Source: Hippopus hippopus (Eukaryota > Mollusca > Bivalvia > Cardiida > Cardiidae). From it: DNA of 64,000 nucleotides. A program made the position numbers and the translations under genes. The notes under the pieces were generated by a model that was given only the letters and a program-made list of their open reading frames with translations, was not told where the DNA came from and did not search any database. Shown here piece by piece: positions 20,600 through 31,795 of this stretch (the first letter of the stretch is position 1; every line of letters begins with the position of its first letter). The stretch spans positions 25,015,558-25,079,557 of the forward strand of contig OX328112.1 in the NCBI GenBank assembly GCA_946811185.2, written 5' to 3'.

Positions 20600-21035
20600 G
20601 AGTTGGAAGATGAAACTTTTTTAAAAATTTTTTTTCATTGTAAGTCCTAGCATTAATTACCAGTAATAAACATTTTTTCTTTTGGTGCTTTTATTCCCCT
20701 TACCTTTTATACACAAACACAAAAAAAAACAATGCCTTAAGGAGAGGGACTGTTAGAAGGAAAAGGGTTGAAAAATAATCAATTTCCCACAAAAAATGTT
20801 GCCATGGCAACCAAAAACAGGAGCCAGGTGCATGTGATCATAAATCACCTGCGTTTTCTGTCTCCATATGGGGAAAAACTGAGAAAAGTGGAATTGTTTC
20901 TTGCAGAACTGTCTTATCTGTCCATAGTATTTAACCATATTTAGAATGGTTTTGCTCCAATGATGTCAAGGTTAGAATGATATGGAATTGTGGGGTTCCT
21001 GGGAAAATGACAACTTCTTTCATGTTGTATGCCTC
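20600..21035. other. intron sequence, nothing recognised
   Basis: AT-rich; no repeat boundary seen. Confidence 0.35.
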
Positions 21036-21041
21036 CTTTAA

Positions 21042-21262
21042 CCCTTTAGCAAACAATCCCAGGTTTTCACGACTATGAGAAAGAAGCCTTTTGAGAACAC
21101 TGTGGGAAAAGGAGAAAATGCTGGTAACCAGCATTTTCTCCTTTTCCCACAATGTTTTCTACCCTTCCCAAAACAGTCTTCCAACTTTGAGTTACATTTA
21201 TTTTGTTGTCTGCAAATGCTTTCAATTTGGACTAAGCTTAAATTTTGTCGTTGGGTAAAGAG
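21042..21262 (+). mobile_element. TTAA-MITE, full length
   Basis: TTAA 21038 and 21263; hairpin perfect in the inner 40 bp. Confidence 0.92.
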
Positions 21263-21266
21263 TTAA

Positions 21267-21484
21267 CCATAAGAATCCTGAGTTTTGATGACCCCCAAGA
21301 AAGGAAAGTTTTGAAAACATTGTGGGTTAAGGATAAAAATGCTGGTTTCCAGCATGTTCTCCTCTTCCTACATTGTTTTCTTCTCTTCCAAAAATAAATT
21401 TCAATTTTTGAGTGGCATTTATTTTTATGCTTGCATTATGCTTTCAAAATGGTCTAATTCAAAATTTTGTTGTTTTGTAAAGAA
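21267..21484 (+). mobile_element. TTAA-MITE, tandem to the previous copy
   Basis: First few terminal bases lost after the shared TTAA. Confidence 0.8.
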
Positions 21485-21486
21485 TA

Positions 21487-21697
21487 AACCCTATACCAAA
21501 AGATTGCAAGTTTTAACGACCCAGAGAAAGATGGCTTTCAAAACATTTTGGGAAAAGGAGAAAATACTGGTAACCAGCATTTTCTCCTTTTCCCATGTTG
21601 TTTTCTCCTCTTTCAATGACAATCCAGTCATTTGTGACGCATTTAACTTGTGGTCTGCATTAATGCTTTCATTGGGGATGAGTGTAAAATGTAGTGG
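21487..21697 (+). mobile_element. TTAA-MITE, third in a same-strand row
   Basis: CCCTATACCAAAAGATTGCA left end. Confidence 0.82.
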
Positions 21698-21837
21698 TTT
21701 TGATCATGATTTTTGTTCCAGCATTATTTTGTGTAATTATTTTTATTTCCAAATGAAATAATTTGGAAAAAAGAGGTCACTTTCGTTTTTCATGTTTCTA
21801 ACTCGATTTTTTTTTAAGATTTATTTTACAAAAATTT

Positions 21838-22059
21838 CACTCTTTACCAAATGGAAAATTTTTTGACTAAAACAAATTCAAAGCTTTTGCAAACTACAAA
21901 ATAGATGTTACTCAAATGATGATTTTTCTCTTTGATTGGATGGAAACATTGGGAGAAAAGGAGAAAATGATGGGTATCATCATTTTCTCTTTTGCCCACG
22001 ATATTTTCAAAATCCTTCATCTTTCTGGTCATTAAATCTCGGGATGGTGTGGTGAAGGG
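21838..22059 (-). mobile_element. TTAA-MITE, full length
   Basis: Hairpin centre ATGATGGGTATCATCAT, paired substitutions; shares TTAA 22060 with the type copy. Confidence 0.9.
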
Positions 22060-22063
22060 TTAA

Positions 22064-22284
22064 CTCTTTACCAAACGACAAAATTTTAGACTTGTCCAAA
22101 TTTGAAGCATTTGCAGACAACAAAATAAATGTGGCTAAAAAATTGGAATCTGTTTTGAGAAAGATAGAAAACATTGTGGGAAAAGGAGAAAATGCTGGTT
22201 ACCAGCATTTTCTCCTTTTCCCACAATGTTTTCAAAAGGCTTCTTCCTCAGGGTCGTTAAAAGTCGGGATTGTGTGGTAAAGAG
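22064..22284 (-). mobile_element. TTAA-MITE, type example (221 bp)
   Basis: Reference copy of the dominant family. One end is CTCTTTACCAAACGACAAAA, the other (complement) CTCTTTACCACACAATCCC, each preceded by TTAA; the shared terminal repeat is about 13 bp. The centre is a hairpin of about 66 bp: GAAAACATTGTGGGAAAAGG, AGAAAATGCTGGTTACCAGC and the mirror arm. Between hairpin and ends are a block with GCATTTGCAGACAACAAAAT and one with CTTCTTCCTCAGGGTCGTTA. TTAA targeting and CYC termini fit a piggyBac-mobilised MITE (inference; no transposase is here). In all entries + means the CACACAATCC end lies left, - the reverse. The hairpin yields spurious peptides containing GKGENAGYQHFLLFPQCF. Confidence 0.95.
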
Positions 22285-22339
22285 TTAAAGGATTATGTGT
22301 GCTGCCTTGAAGGTCAAAAAGAGGGACTTATATTTTCTA

Positions 22340-22537
22340 ACCCTTCATCAAAGGACAAATTCAAATTAGAGGACAGGTTTCATTTGGCTCTAATGGTGGA
22401 CTTTGTCTTCGAAAGGGTAGAAAATGTTGTGGCAAATGGAGAAAATGATGGTTGCCAGCATTTTCTTATTTTCCCACAGTGTTTTCAAAATTGTTCTTAT
22501 TCAGGGTAGTTAAAACTCGAGATTGTGTGGTAATAGG
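22340..22537 (-). mobile_element. TTAA-MITE
   Basis: Right TTAA 22538; left side shortened. Confidence 0.85.
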
Positions 22538-22541
22538 TTAA

Positions 22542-22810
22542 ACCATTCCAAAGTGAAAGATAGAAAGCATTTGCAGGAGACAAAACAAAAATTGGTACTG
22601 ATGAACTGAAGTTTTTTGAAAGGATAGATAGCATTCTGGAAAAAGCATTTTCCTCTTTTTCCCACAATGTTTTCAACCTATTGAAGGAAAAATACAATGT
22701 TTGTTTCAACCAATTTAAGAAAAAAATACTATCATTTGAAAAACATTTGCATTGTTGTCTGTAAACTTCTTCAATATGGACAAGTCTAGAATTTCGTTTT
22801 GTTGTAAGAG
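22542..22810. mobile_element. composite of two TTAA-MITE halves
   Basis: A reverse left half (to 22640) joined to a forward right half ending GTTGTAAGAGGATAA. Confidence 0.65.
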
Positions 22811-22869
22811 GATAAGCTACCAACTTGTTTTAAGAGGTCAATGTAACAGACCAAGCAATTGTACCTGTA

Positions 22870-24196
22870 CGAGGGTTGTTTGATATGTAATGTGTATTGT
22901 ACGATATCTCAAAAGCATTCGACTCAAATAGTGAAATGAACATTACATCCCTTCAAAGTATTCTCCGCGGTTTGAAATACATAATTTCAATCTCTGAATC
23001 CATTTCTGAAATGCGTCTGGGTACGCTGATTTAGGTAGACCTCTGAGGCACTGACTGATGGCTGAGCCAAGGGCTTGTCAGGACTTGTAACGACGACCAG
23101 ATAAGAAGTTTTTAAGTGAAGGAAAAAGTCGCATGGGGCTAGATCTGGAGAGTATGGTGGGTGTGGCAAGACAGTAACCTTCTCCGACTTCAAAAATTGC
23201 TTCACAAGCTCAGATGTATGTGATGGAGCAGTATCATGAATTAGACGAACATGCCTAAATCCTGACGCAGGGCATCGGATAATATTTCTTGACCTTTTTT
23301 AGTATAACATCTCGGTAATACCAACCTGTAACACTTTTGCCCTTCGGCACCGGAATTTGTACGGCTATACCATCACATGAGAAGAATATGCATTAAAGAA
23401 CCTTCTTTGTGCTTGTGCTTCTTTTGGCAACTACAGGCCTTCTACCGTGTTTAGTTAGCCATATTTTGTTTCCAATTTTTCTTACTGGTTCGAAATAGTG
23501 AACCCATGTTTTGTCACCAGTAACAATGTTTGCAAATTGTCTTTGATTGAATTTGGGAAACATTTTGAGCAGTTGCTTAGCGGTTTGTACTCGTACTTGT
23601 TTTTGGTCATCTGTCAATATATGAGGTATCCATCTGGCAGAAATCTTTCGTACTTTCAAAATACGCTTCAAAATGAAATGCACCCGCGATAGCAATATGC
23701 CAATAGCGTTGGCAATATCACGAATCGTGTATCTGCCATCACTTTCAATTATTTCCCTGACTTTTGAGACATTTGCCTTGCCTGTTACAGTCACAGGTCG
23801 GCCAGATTTTGCTGCATCTTTGACGGACTCTGTGCCAGTCAGAAATTTCTTTCTCCACCTACGAACTGTCTCATAAGATACCTTATCAGACCCATAAACT
23901 TCCCCCAATTCAGTAAAAATCAGCATTACCGAATGACCGAGTTTTGTGCGAACTTTTATATAAGCTCTAATTTCTTCGATATTCTTAATCCATTTCCCAA
24001 CCATTTTTACAGCAGTGGTCAAAGACTAGCTCTATTGAAATGACTATAAGTTTAAAACTATGTGGAGCTGAAGGCTCATGTTTATACCGTTGGAAAGGTA
24101 TTGAATAGAGCTATTCAAGCGTATCATCATCCATGAAATCGTGCAAAGCGTTAACGCTCTGTGGTACAATACACATTACATATCGAACAGCCCTCG
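22870..24196 (-). mobile_element. mariner transposon (Tc1/mariner superfamily), inactive
   Basis: A 1,327-bp element with 33-bp terminal inverted repeats (22870-22902 and 24164-24196; 31 of 33 positions match), opening CGAGGGYTGTTYGATATG, and flanked by TA target duplications (22868-22869, 24197-24198). It encodes one transposase on the minus strand, now broken. It sits in hyccin intron 3, right of a composite MITE. Length and TIR size are normal for the mariner family. The near-identical TIRs mean the insertion is not extremely old even though the gene has decayed. Confidence 0.95.
22943..24004 (-). pseudogene. mariner transposase, DD34D, two stops and two frameshifts
   Basis: Starts at an ATG read as MVGKWIKN. 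Order on the minus strand: a helix-turn-helix DNA-binding half (IRAYIKVRTKLGHS, SYETVRRWRKKF); first catalytic Asp in TGDKTWVHYFEP; second Asp in LIHDTAPSH; third Asp in YSPDLAPCDFF exactly 34 residues later, the mariner DD34D signature; C-terminus EYFEGM then a stop. Breaks: an in-frame TAA after KKVL (about 23393), a frameshift just before the second Asp (about 23250), a frameshift after CDFF (about 23120) and an in-frame TGA about 25 residues further. About 350 residues when whole, which is usual. It cannot make an active enzyme. Confidence 0.93.
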
Positions 24197-24373
24197 TACA
24201 TAGTAAAGAAGCACATGCCTAGAGAAAGTACTTTTTAATTATCCCAAAGCTCCTGGCTTATTATTGGTTTGTACTCGATTTGAGACAGTTTGTTGGAAAT
24301 CTTTATTTCCAGGCATGCAGGGAATCACATCAATGTTTCTTGCTTTGAATCCTATGATTATCAAACCATTTAA

Positions 24374-24599
24374 CCCTTTACTACACGATGAAATTTTGGA
24401 CCAGACCAAACTGAAAGCATTTGAAGTCAACAATTTAAATATAGCTCAAAATTAATGATGATGTCTGTGTTTGATAGGGTAGAAAATATTGTGGGGAAAG
24501 GAGAAAATGCTGGTAACCAGCATTTTCTCCTTTTCCCACAATGTTTTCAAAAGCCTTCCTTCCAAGAGTCATGAAAACCAGGGATTGTTTGGTAAAAGG
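24374..24599 (-). mobile_element. TTAA-MITE, first of a three-copy array
   Basis: TTAA 24370 and 24600; perfect hairpin with an AA centre. Confidence 0.92.
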
Positions 24600-24603
24600 T
24601 TAA

Positions 24604-24831
24604 TCCTTTACCAAACAGTCCTTAGTAATTCCTAGTTTGAACAACCTCTAAAAGAAGTTGTATGAAAGATTGTGGGGAAAGGAGAAAATGCTGGTTTTGC
24701 ATTTTCTCTGTGTCCTACAGTGTTTTCTACTCTGCAAAGGACAAATCCCACCATCACAGCTACACGTTGTTTCATGTCTGCAAGCGCTCTCATTTTGGAC
24801 AATTTCTAAAATTTTGTCCTTTGATAACAAG
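24604..24831 (+). mobile_element. TTAA-MITE, second of array
   Basis: Shares both TTAAs; hairpin loop shortened to CTGGTTTTGC. Confidence 0.88.
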
Positions 24832-24835
24832 TTAA

Positions 24836-25056
24836 CTCTTTATCTGACAATTAAATTTTAGACTTGTCCAAATTACAGCGGACAATTAAGATGTGGTTTG
24901 AATCATAAGATTGGGTTTTGATATGGTAGAAAAAACGTTGTGGAAAAAGGAGAAAATGCTGGTTACCAGCATTTTCTGCTATTCCCTCGATGTGCTCAAA
25001 AAGCCTTCTTCCTCAGGGTAGTACTGTTAAAATTCTGCTTTGTTTAATAAAGGGTT
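24836..25056 (-). mobile_element. TTAA-MITE, third of array
   Basis: Shares TTAA 24832; right end blurred into an A-run. Confidence 0.85.
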
Positions 25057-25059
25057 TAA

Positions 25060-25595
25060 AAAAAAAAAAGCCATTATGTGTTGCAAAGTTTTTAAAAAAG
25101 AAAGGGCAAATTTTAAAGGAAGAAATTGGTGAAAATGAGTAATTACATAAACAAACCTGGTATGAGAAAATGACAGTATCAGCTAAACTGGTAGCCTGTT
25201 ATCAATCTTTGTGTCAACAACAGGTAACACCTGATACTGCAAGGTAGAAATCTGCTGGGGCTCAAGACTTCGTAAGATAAAGCAAGACTTGGAAATTTGA
25301 ACTGTTTATACCCTAAGATAATTAAGGAAAGTTGTTTAGTGCTTATAAAAAAAAAAATGATTGAATTCTTTTAGTGAGTTTGGCATATGAATCCTGGTCA
25401 GAATAATGTTGCTCCCTTATTTTCAAACAGCAATTCAGGCATTCTGTTACATGCTGTCTGATTGGTTATCTAGGTGCATATGACAACCAATAGCTGCCAT
25501 TGATAAATTTGTTATTATCAGTTTTCTATCAGACACAGTTTACCATAGATACAACAGGTACCAGTTTGACTATGAGCCTACCCCTGGGTTTTGTT
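25060..25595. other. intron sequence, nothing recognised
   Basis: No family shared with the rest of the window. Confidence 0.35.
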
Positions 25596-25599
25596 TCAC

Positions 25600-25782
25600 C
25601 CTATAGCTAGCAGTCCTGTGTTTTAAGAACCCTTAGTAAGAAAACCTTTGAAAACATGATGAGAAAAGGAGAAAATGGTGGTCACCAGCATTTTCTCCTT
25701 TTCCCATTATGTTTATTTTTTTATTTATCAGAAACGAATACCATCATATGAGTCACATATAATTTGTTACCTGCAAAAGCTT
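25600..25782 (+). mobile_element. TTAA-MITE, ends shortened
   Basis: Centre ATGGTGGTCACCAGCAT. Confidence 0.8.
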
Positions 25783-25786
25783 TTAA

Positions 25787-25988
25787 CCCTTTACCAAACA
25801 ATCCCTGGTTTTTACGACCCAGAGGAAGAAGCCATCTGAAAACATTGTGGTAACCAGCATTTTCTCCTTTTCCAACAACTTTTTCTACTCGTCTAAGGTC
25901 AAGTTTCAATTTTTGAGTCACGTTTATTTTGTCGTCTGCAAATGCTTTGAATTTGGACAAGTCTAAAATTTTGTCGTTTGGTAAAGAG
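25787..25988 (+). mobile_element. TTAA-MITE, part of left hairpin arm deleted
   Basis: TTAA 25783 and 25989; ACATTGTGGTAACCAGCATT shows the deletion joint. A stray right-end fragment follows to 26030. Confidence 0.88.
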
Positions 25989-26346
25989 TTAATTGGACAC
26001 AGCCTTAATTTTGTCATCTGGTAAAGAGTTAACAATTCCCGTAAGATTTTGCATATTGATTCAGCAGCATTCTGGGAAAAGGGGGCTTAATGCATTTTAG
26101 CAGTGCCTTCTTTGTTTTGTCAATATACTAATTATGCTTCTTTGATACCTATATAGGTTGCTTATTTACCAGAGATGGTCACCAAGGCAGGTTTTACTGT
26201 ACTTTAATGAGTCATTACTGTACAGGAACTATGCATAAAATGGTCATATTTTTCTAATTTCCTTGTAATGTATGCAGAAAATAGAACCACTGAAAGCTGG
26301 GCACTACAATGCACAGGAAATTACAGAAATATGAAACTTTAGGTTT

Positions 26347-26560
26347 TCAACCATGTACCAAACAATGCTGTGTTTTTACCACCAGATGGAAGAAGTATGC
26401 ATTTGACAACATAGTGGGTTAAGGAGAAAATGCTTGTAACCAGCAGTTTCAGCCTTACCAATAATGTTTTCAAGACAAATTTCATCATTTGAGCAATATT
26501 ATTTTGTCGTCCGGTAATGCTTTTCAATACAGGCAAGTCTAAAATTTTGCCAGATAAAAA
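26347..26560 (+). mobile_element. TTAA-MITE, decayed
   Basis: Hairpin mispaired (CCAGCAGTTTCAGCC). Confidence 0.7.
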
Positions 26561-26628
26561 TCTGCTCATTTTAGCCACAATTAATTTGTTGTCTGCAGTG
26601 CTTTCAATTGTTTTTTCATGTTCCTGTT

Positions 26629-26881
26629 AACAAGTTAAGGTTTTAGTCCTTAATCTTTACAACAAGTTAAGGTTTTAGTCCTTAATCTTTACAACAAGTT
26701 AAGGTTTTAGTCCTTAATCTTTACAAGTTAAGGTTTTAGTCCTTAATCTTTACAACAAGTTAAGGTTTTAGTCCTTAATCTTTACAACAAGTTAAGGTTT
26801 TAGTCCTTAATCTTTACAACAAGTTAAGATTTTAGTCCTTAATCTTTACAACAAGTTAAGGTTTTAGTCCTTAATCTTTAC
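26629..26881. repeat. 32-bp tandem repeat, 8 copies, made from a MITE end
   Basis: Unit AACAAGTTAAGGTTTTAG + TCCTTAATCTTTAC; seven 32-bp copies and one of 29 bp, nearly identical. The last copy runs into CAAACAACAAAATTTT, the terminus of the MITE at 26866, so the unit contains a MITE end (TTAATCTTTACC) and a second TTAA. Confidence 0.95.
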
Positions 26882-27008
26882 CAAACAACAAAATTTTAGA
26901 CTTGTCCATGTTGAAAGCTAATTTTAGAGAGAAACAAAGTGTGCCTCAAATAATGGGATTTGCAAGTAATCAGCGTTTTCTCCTTTCCTCACAATATTTT
27001 CAGCTCTT
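26866..27008 (-). mobile_element. TTAA-MITE, left hairpin arm lost
   Basis: Its left end is the last unit of the 32-bp tandem repeat. Confidence 0.75.
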
Positions 27009-27012
27009 TTAA

Positions 27013-27233
27013 CTCTTTACCAAACGACGAAATTTTGGACTAGTCCTAATTGAAAGCATTTGCAGATGGCAGAATAAATGTGACTCAAAGATTGAAATTT
27101 GATTCAGGAAGGGTAGAAAACATTGTGGGAAAAGGAGAAAATGCTGATTACCAGCATTTTCTCCTTTTCCTACAATGTTTTCAAAAGCTTTCTTTCTCAG
27201 GGTCGTTAAAAGTCGGGATTGTGTGGTAAAGGG
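27013..27233 (-). mobile_element. TTAA-MITE, full length
   Basis: TTAA 27009 and 27234. Confidence 0.93.
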
Positions 27234-27293
27234 TTAAACCACAAATCCTATCAAGTAAGTAATATGTTGTCTGCATAATGCTTTCAAAATGTT

Positions 27294-27507
27294 TAGCCCT
27301 TCACCAAACAATCCTGAGTTTGAACAAACAAGAATGAAAGCCTTGGAAAACATTGTGGTAAAGGAAGAAAATGTTGGTTACCAGCATTTTCTCGTTTTTC
27401 CCACAATATTTCTACCCTTCTAAACAAAAAATTCAATAATGAGGTTTCATTTATTTTGTTGTCTACTTTCAGTAAAGGCAAGTCTAAAACTTTGGGGTTT
27501 TGTTACA
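27294..27507 (+). mobile_element. TTAA-MITE
   Basis: Immediately left of the minisatellite; right end decayed. Confidence 0.8.
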
Positions 27508-27544
27508 AATAAAACTTTTGCAATCTGGTGAAAAGTTCACAAGA

Positions 27545-28890
27545 AAAGGTACAAAAATGATCAAGAACCATGATGGTACCAAGCAACATGATGGTCCAAG
27601 AGGCATGATCATACCAAGAGCCATGATCATACCAAGAGCCATGATGGAACCAAGAAGCAAAATGCTACCAAGAAACATGATGGAAACATGAAGGTATCAA
27701 GAAACATGATGGTACCAAAAAGCATAATGCTACCAAGAAACATGATGGAAACATGAAGGTACCAAGAAACATGATGGTACCAAGAAACATGACTGTACCA
27801 AGAAACATGATCGTACCAAGAAGCATTATGGCATCATAAAGCATAATGGTACCAAGAAGCATAATGGTACCATGGAGCTTAATGGTACCAAGAGGCATGA
27901 TGGTACCAAGAAACATGATAGTACCAAGAAACATCATGGTTTCAAGAAACATGATGGTACCATGAAGCATGGTGGTATCAAGAGGCATGATGATACTGAG
28001 AGGCATGATGGTACAGAGAAGCTTGATGGTACCTAGAGGCATGACCGTAGCGAGAAACATGACGGTACCGAGAAACATGATGGAACCAAGAGGCATGATG
28101 GTACTAAGAGGCATGACGGTATCAAGAGGCATGATGGTATCAAGAAACATGATAGTACCACATTGCATGATGGTACCAAGGAGCATGATGGTTCCAAGAA
28201 ACATCGTGATACCAAGAAACATGGTGTTACTAAGAAGATTATTGGTACCAAGAAACATGATGGTACCAAGAAGCCTGATGGTACCAAAAACATGATTTTA
28301 CCAAGACACATGATGGAACCAACAAACATGATTGTACAAAGAAGAATGATGCTACCAAGAACCATGATAATACCAAGAAACATGATGGTACCAAGAAGAA
28401 TGATGGGGCCAAGAAACATGATGGAACCAAGAGGCATGACTGTACAAAGAAGAATGATGGTACCAAGAGAGATGATGGTACAAAGAAACAACTTGGTACC
28501 AAAAGAATCATGATTGTACCAAGAAACATTATGGAATTAAGAAACAACATTGTACCAAAAGAAGCATGATAGTACTAGGAATCTTGATAGTGCCAAGACA
28601 CATGAGGGTTTATAGAAGTATGATGGTAGCAAGACACATGATGGTAGCAAGACACATGATGGTAGCAAGACACAACATGGTACCAATAGGCATAATGATA
28701 CCAAGAAACATTATGGTACCAAGAAACAACATGGTACCAAAAGAAGCATGATAGTTCTAGGAACCATGATGGTACCAAGAAACATGATGGTTCCAAAAAG
28801 CATTATGGTACCAAGAAGCATGATGATAACAAGAAACAAAGTGGTAGCAACACCCATGATGGTAGCAAGACACATGATGGAACCAAGAAA
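27545..28890. repeat. minisatellite, 18-bp unit, ~75 copies
   Basis: The unit is AAACATGATGGTACCAAG with frequent single changes. It covers about 1.35 kb of intron 3 and replaces the left arm of a TTAA-MITE whose right part starts at 28890. Since 18 is divisible by three and stops are rare, long open frames appear on both strands (KKHDGT, MMVPRN and FLGTIM-like repeats). These are artefacts. Copies further apart differ more, and local blocks share variants such as GATGGTAGCAAGACACAT. Confidence 0.95.
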
Positions 28891-29063
28891 CATGTCCTTT
28901 TTGGAAAAATTATGGGAAAAGGAGAAAATGCTGGTATTACCAGCATTTTCCCCTCTTCCCACAATTTTTTCTACCCTTTGAGTCATGTTTCATCACCTTA
29001 GCCACATCTACTTTCTTGTCTGCAACAGCATTGAGAATGTAAAATCTTATCATTTAGTAAAGA
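28890..29063 (+). mobile_element. TTAA-MITE, left arm replaced by the minisatellite
   Basis: Hairpin centre expanded to CTGGTATTACCAG. Confidence 0.8.
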
Positions 29064-29088
29064 GTTTAAGGCAAGTCCAATCAATTAA

Positions 29089-29310
29089 CTCTTTAAACAA
29101 TGACAAAATTGTAGACTGGTCCAAATTCAGAACATTTGCAGAAGACAAAATAAACATGACTCATATTTTGGAATTCAATTTTGGAAAGGGTAGAAAACAT
29201 TGTGAGAAAAGAAGAAAATGCTGGTCACCAGCATTTTCTCCTTTTCCTACATTGTTTACAAAAGGCTTCTACCTCAGGGTCGTTAAAACTCGAGATGGTG
29301 TGGTATAGGG
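29089..29310 (-). mobile_element. TTAA-MITE, full length
   Basis: TTAA 29085 and 29311; a right-end fragment of another copy follows to 29397. Confidence 0.9.
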
Positions 29311-29548
29311 TTAAGCAACTTTTGATAACATTTTGTTGTTTGTAAATGCTTTTAATATAGACAAGTCTAAAACTCTTATTGTCTGATAAAGAAGTAACCT
29401 ATTTTATGTTTAAATTGCCTCTGCTTATTACTAATTAGTAAGTCCCCCAGTTTAGATATGGAATAAAAAGGAAGAAATTACGTAATAAAATATGCTTTTC
29501 ATCATCTCTGAAAATCTTTCTTTTAAATTATTGGTAGAAATATTTTAG

Positions 29549-29812
29549 CAATGCTCTGGCAAAAGAGGGCTTAATGCATCTCCATGTTGCATGATACCAA
29601 GCAAGTTGATACATGATCATGGATCCTTTAAGTCCATTTTGTCTAATAACCGACTAAATCATGAGGTAAACTGGATTTTGGACATGCAGAAAATTGACCA
29701 ATAGCAAAATGTTTTGGCCCAGGTGGGCATGCGCTGACTATGCAGGCTGACCTGGGTCAATACTTATAGCAGATGCATTAAGCCCCCTTTTCACAGAGCA
29801 TGGCTCATTTGT
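29549..29812. mobile_element. MITE family 3, full copy
   Basis: ATGCTCTGGCAAAAGAGGGC to TTTTCACAGAGCATGGCTCA; same orientation as 14423. Confidence 0.85.
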
Positions 29813-29934
29813 AAAGTTGAAGTGTTATAAACAACAGTTTTTGTCATCCCCGGAATACTTTATTTCCATAATATTTTGTTTGTGGCATAATTATCAAGTT
29901 TTCTCACATTTTTTTGTGACGCTAATGAAGGCCA

Positions 29935-30147
29935 CTCTTTTCCAGAAGTCAAAATTTTAGACTTGTTCAAATTGCAGATAAAAAAATTAAATGTCGCTGA
30001 AATAACTTGATTGGTCTTTAAAAGGGCAGAAAATGTGGTGGGAAAAGAAGAAAATGCTGGTTACCAGCATTTTCTTCTTATTCCACAATATTTTTCAAAG
30101 CTTTCTTTCTCAAGGTAGTTTAAACCTGAGATTGTACCGTAAAGGGA
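29935..30147 (-). mobile_element. TTAA-MITE
   Basis: GAAG/CTTC variant in both hairpin arms. Confidence 0.82.
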
Positions 30148-30407
30148 TAAAACAAAACAGCATGGAGACTTGTTGTCTGTGCCTGACCTTAATGAAAGCC
30201 AACAGCTTGGTTTAGCATGTTACTATCTGCCCACAACCTAATCCAGTCTTGTGGCAGACAGCCGAATGAAAATATTGTTGTGAAACGAGAAATGCCTTGT
30301 GACCAATGTTCACACAATGTTATTCAGGTATTGACCTATAATTTATGTTGGTTGTCTATAGTTTATATGGAAAGATTTTTTCAGTCTTCTTCTGTAGATT
30401 TATTTAA

Positions 30408-30625
30408 CTCTTTACCAAACACCAAAACCTTGGACTTGCCCGAATTCAAATCAGTTGAATACAGCAAATTAAGTTTGTCTCAAAAGGTAAAACTTGTCTA
30501 TGAAAGAGTGGAAAACAGTGTAGGAAAAGGAGAAAATGCTGGTTACCAGCATTTTCTCCTTTTCCTACAATGTTTTCAAAAGCCTCCCAGGAGGTCGTCA
30601 CAATTTGGGAGTGTGTGGTAAAGGG
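30408..30625 (-). mobile_element. TTAA-MITE, full length
   Basis: TTAA 30404 and 30626; GTAGG/CCTAC variant in both arms. Confidence 0.92.
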
Positions 30626-30651
30626 TTAAGGGGATTATGAACTGGTTTCCA

Positions 30652-30803
30652 AACAGTTTGCTGTTAACCAGCATTTTTTCCCATCTCACAGTGCTCTCTA
30701 TCTTTTAATGAAAAATCACATCAAATGAGCCAGGTTTAAATTTGTCATGTACAATCCTTTCAAACTGGAAAAACGTAAATCTTTGTGCTTGGTAAAGGAC
30801 TGA
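30652..30803 (+). mobile_element. TTAA-MITE, right half
   Basis: TTAACCAGCATTTTTTCCC to CTTGGTAAAGGACTGAA. Confidence 0.65.
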
Positions 30804-30842
30804 ATTATATAACTTTAACCTTATTTAAATATTGGATCATGT

Positions 30843-30905
30843 AGAGGTTACATTAAGATCAGGCTGCAGAAAACATGCAGTCAGACATTGAATCTACACT
30901 TTCAG
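30843..30905. repeat. family 2 hairpin, diverged
   Basis: TTACATTAAGATCAGGCTGC ... GACATTGAATCTACACTTTC. Confidence 0.55.
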
Positions 30906-31083
30906 ACATATGAACCTTTGGCATTATTCTGGCAACCCAAAAGAAGCAAGCAAAACAGCTGCTATTATAATCTGTCAAAGGTTCAGAATATTTATCAAAA
31001 ATGACAGACCCCAGGCCAAATTTTGCAGGTATAGATACTGTACGTTTGTGAATTCTTTTAAGCTTTTGTGAATAAACATTTGA

Positions 31084-31346
31084 GACATGCTCTGTGAAAA
31101 GGAGGCTTAATGCATCTGTGAAAAGTATCAGCTCAGGTCAGTCTGCGCAGTCCGCACAGGCTGACCTGGGCCGAAATTTTTCGCTATTGATCAGTTTTCT
31201 GTATGTCAAAGGACCAGTCTACCTCGTGATTCAGTGCGTTGTTAAACAAAATTGATTTTAATGGATCCATAATTCATGTGATGTCTTCCATGGTATAATG
31301 CATCACAGAGATGCAATAAGCCCCCTCTTGCCAGAGCATGGCTCAT
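31084..31346. mobile_element. MITE family 3, full copy, inverted
   Basis: ACATGCTCTGTGAAAAGGAG to CCTCTTGCCAGAGCATGGCT; internal GTCTGCGCAGTCCGCACAGG. Confidence 0.85.
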
Positions 31347-31497
31347 TTACCTTTGTGCATATATTTATTTTATATACCAAAATAGATAGGAGAGTAAAAT
31401 TTGAGCATTTTGAAATAAAGAATAATATTCATGGCCAGGGGAGGACACTAGCAGTGTTTCATAATGCTGACAGCACCTAAGGTTTAGTTTGTCTGTA

Positions 31498-31795
31498 TAG
31501 TGTGTTACACCATTTTCAACATTACTTCAGTCATATTTTGGTGGCCAGTGTGCCTGTCCATGCTTTCTTGGTGTTTCTTATGCCAGTATATTGTACATAA
31601 TTATTGTTCCCAAGCTACTTGTTGCTTTCCACATAACCATTGGGGAAACAATGATCAGCATTGAGAGAGGAAGGAATTCTGTGGCAGTGACTATCATCAA
31701 TCCTAAGAAAAAAATCAGCTAAGCTGGGGATTGGAACTAGCTACCCCCTGGTCTCATATCCTGTTTGCTACCAACTGTGCAACTGGGCTTGACCC
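31498..31795 (-). mobile_element. SINE type A, diverged
   Basis: The whole length is alignable to other type A copies (ACCATTTTCAACATTACTTC, TGTCCATGCTTTC, GAAACAATGATCAGC) but the head is degraded. Confidence 0.7.

Noticed and set aside
27665..28491. Open frames of 152-197 codons with FLGTIM-like or MMVPRN-like repeats
   Set aside because: Reading through the 18-bp minisatellite in different frames; no start context, splice signals or composition of a real gene.
26629..28890. Regularly spaced repeats as a possible CRISPR array
   Set aside because: Units are contiguous with no unique spacers, and the context is a eukaryotic intron.
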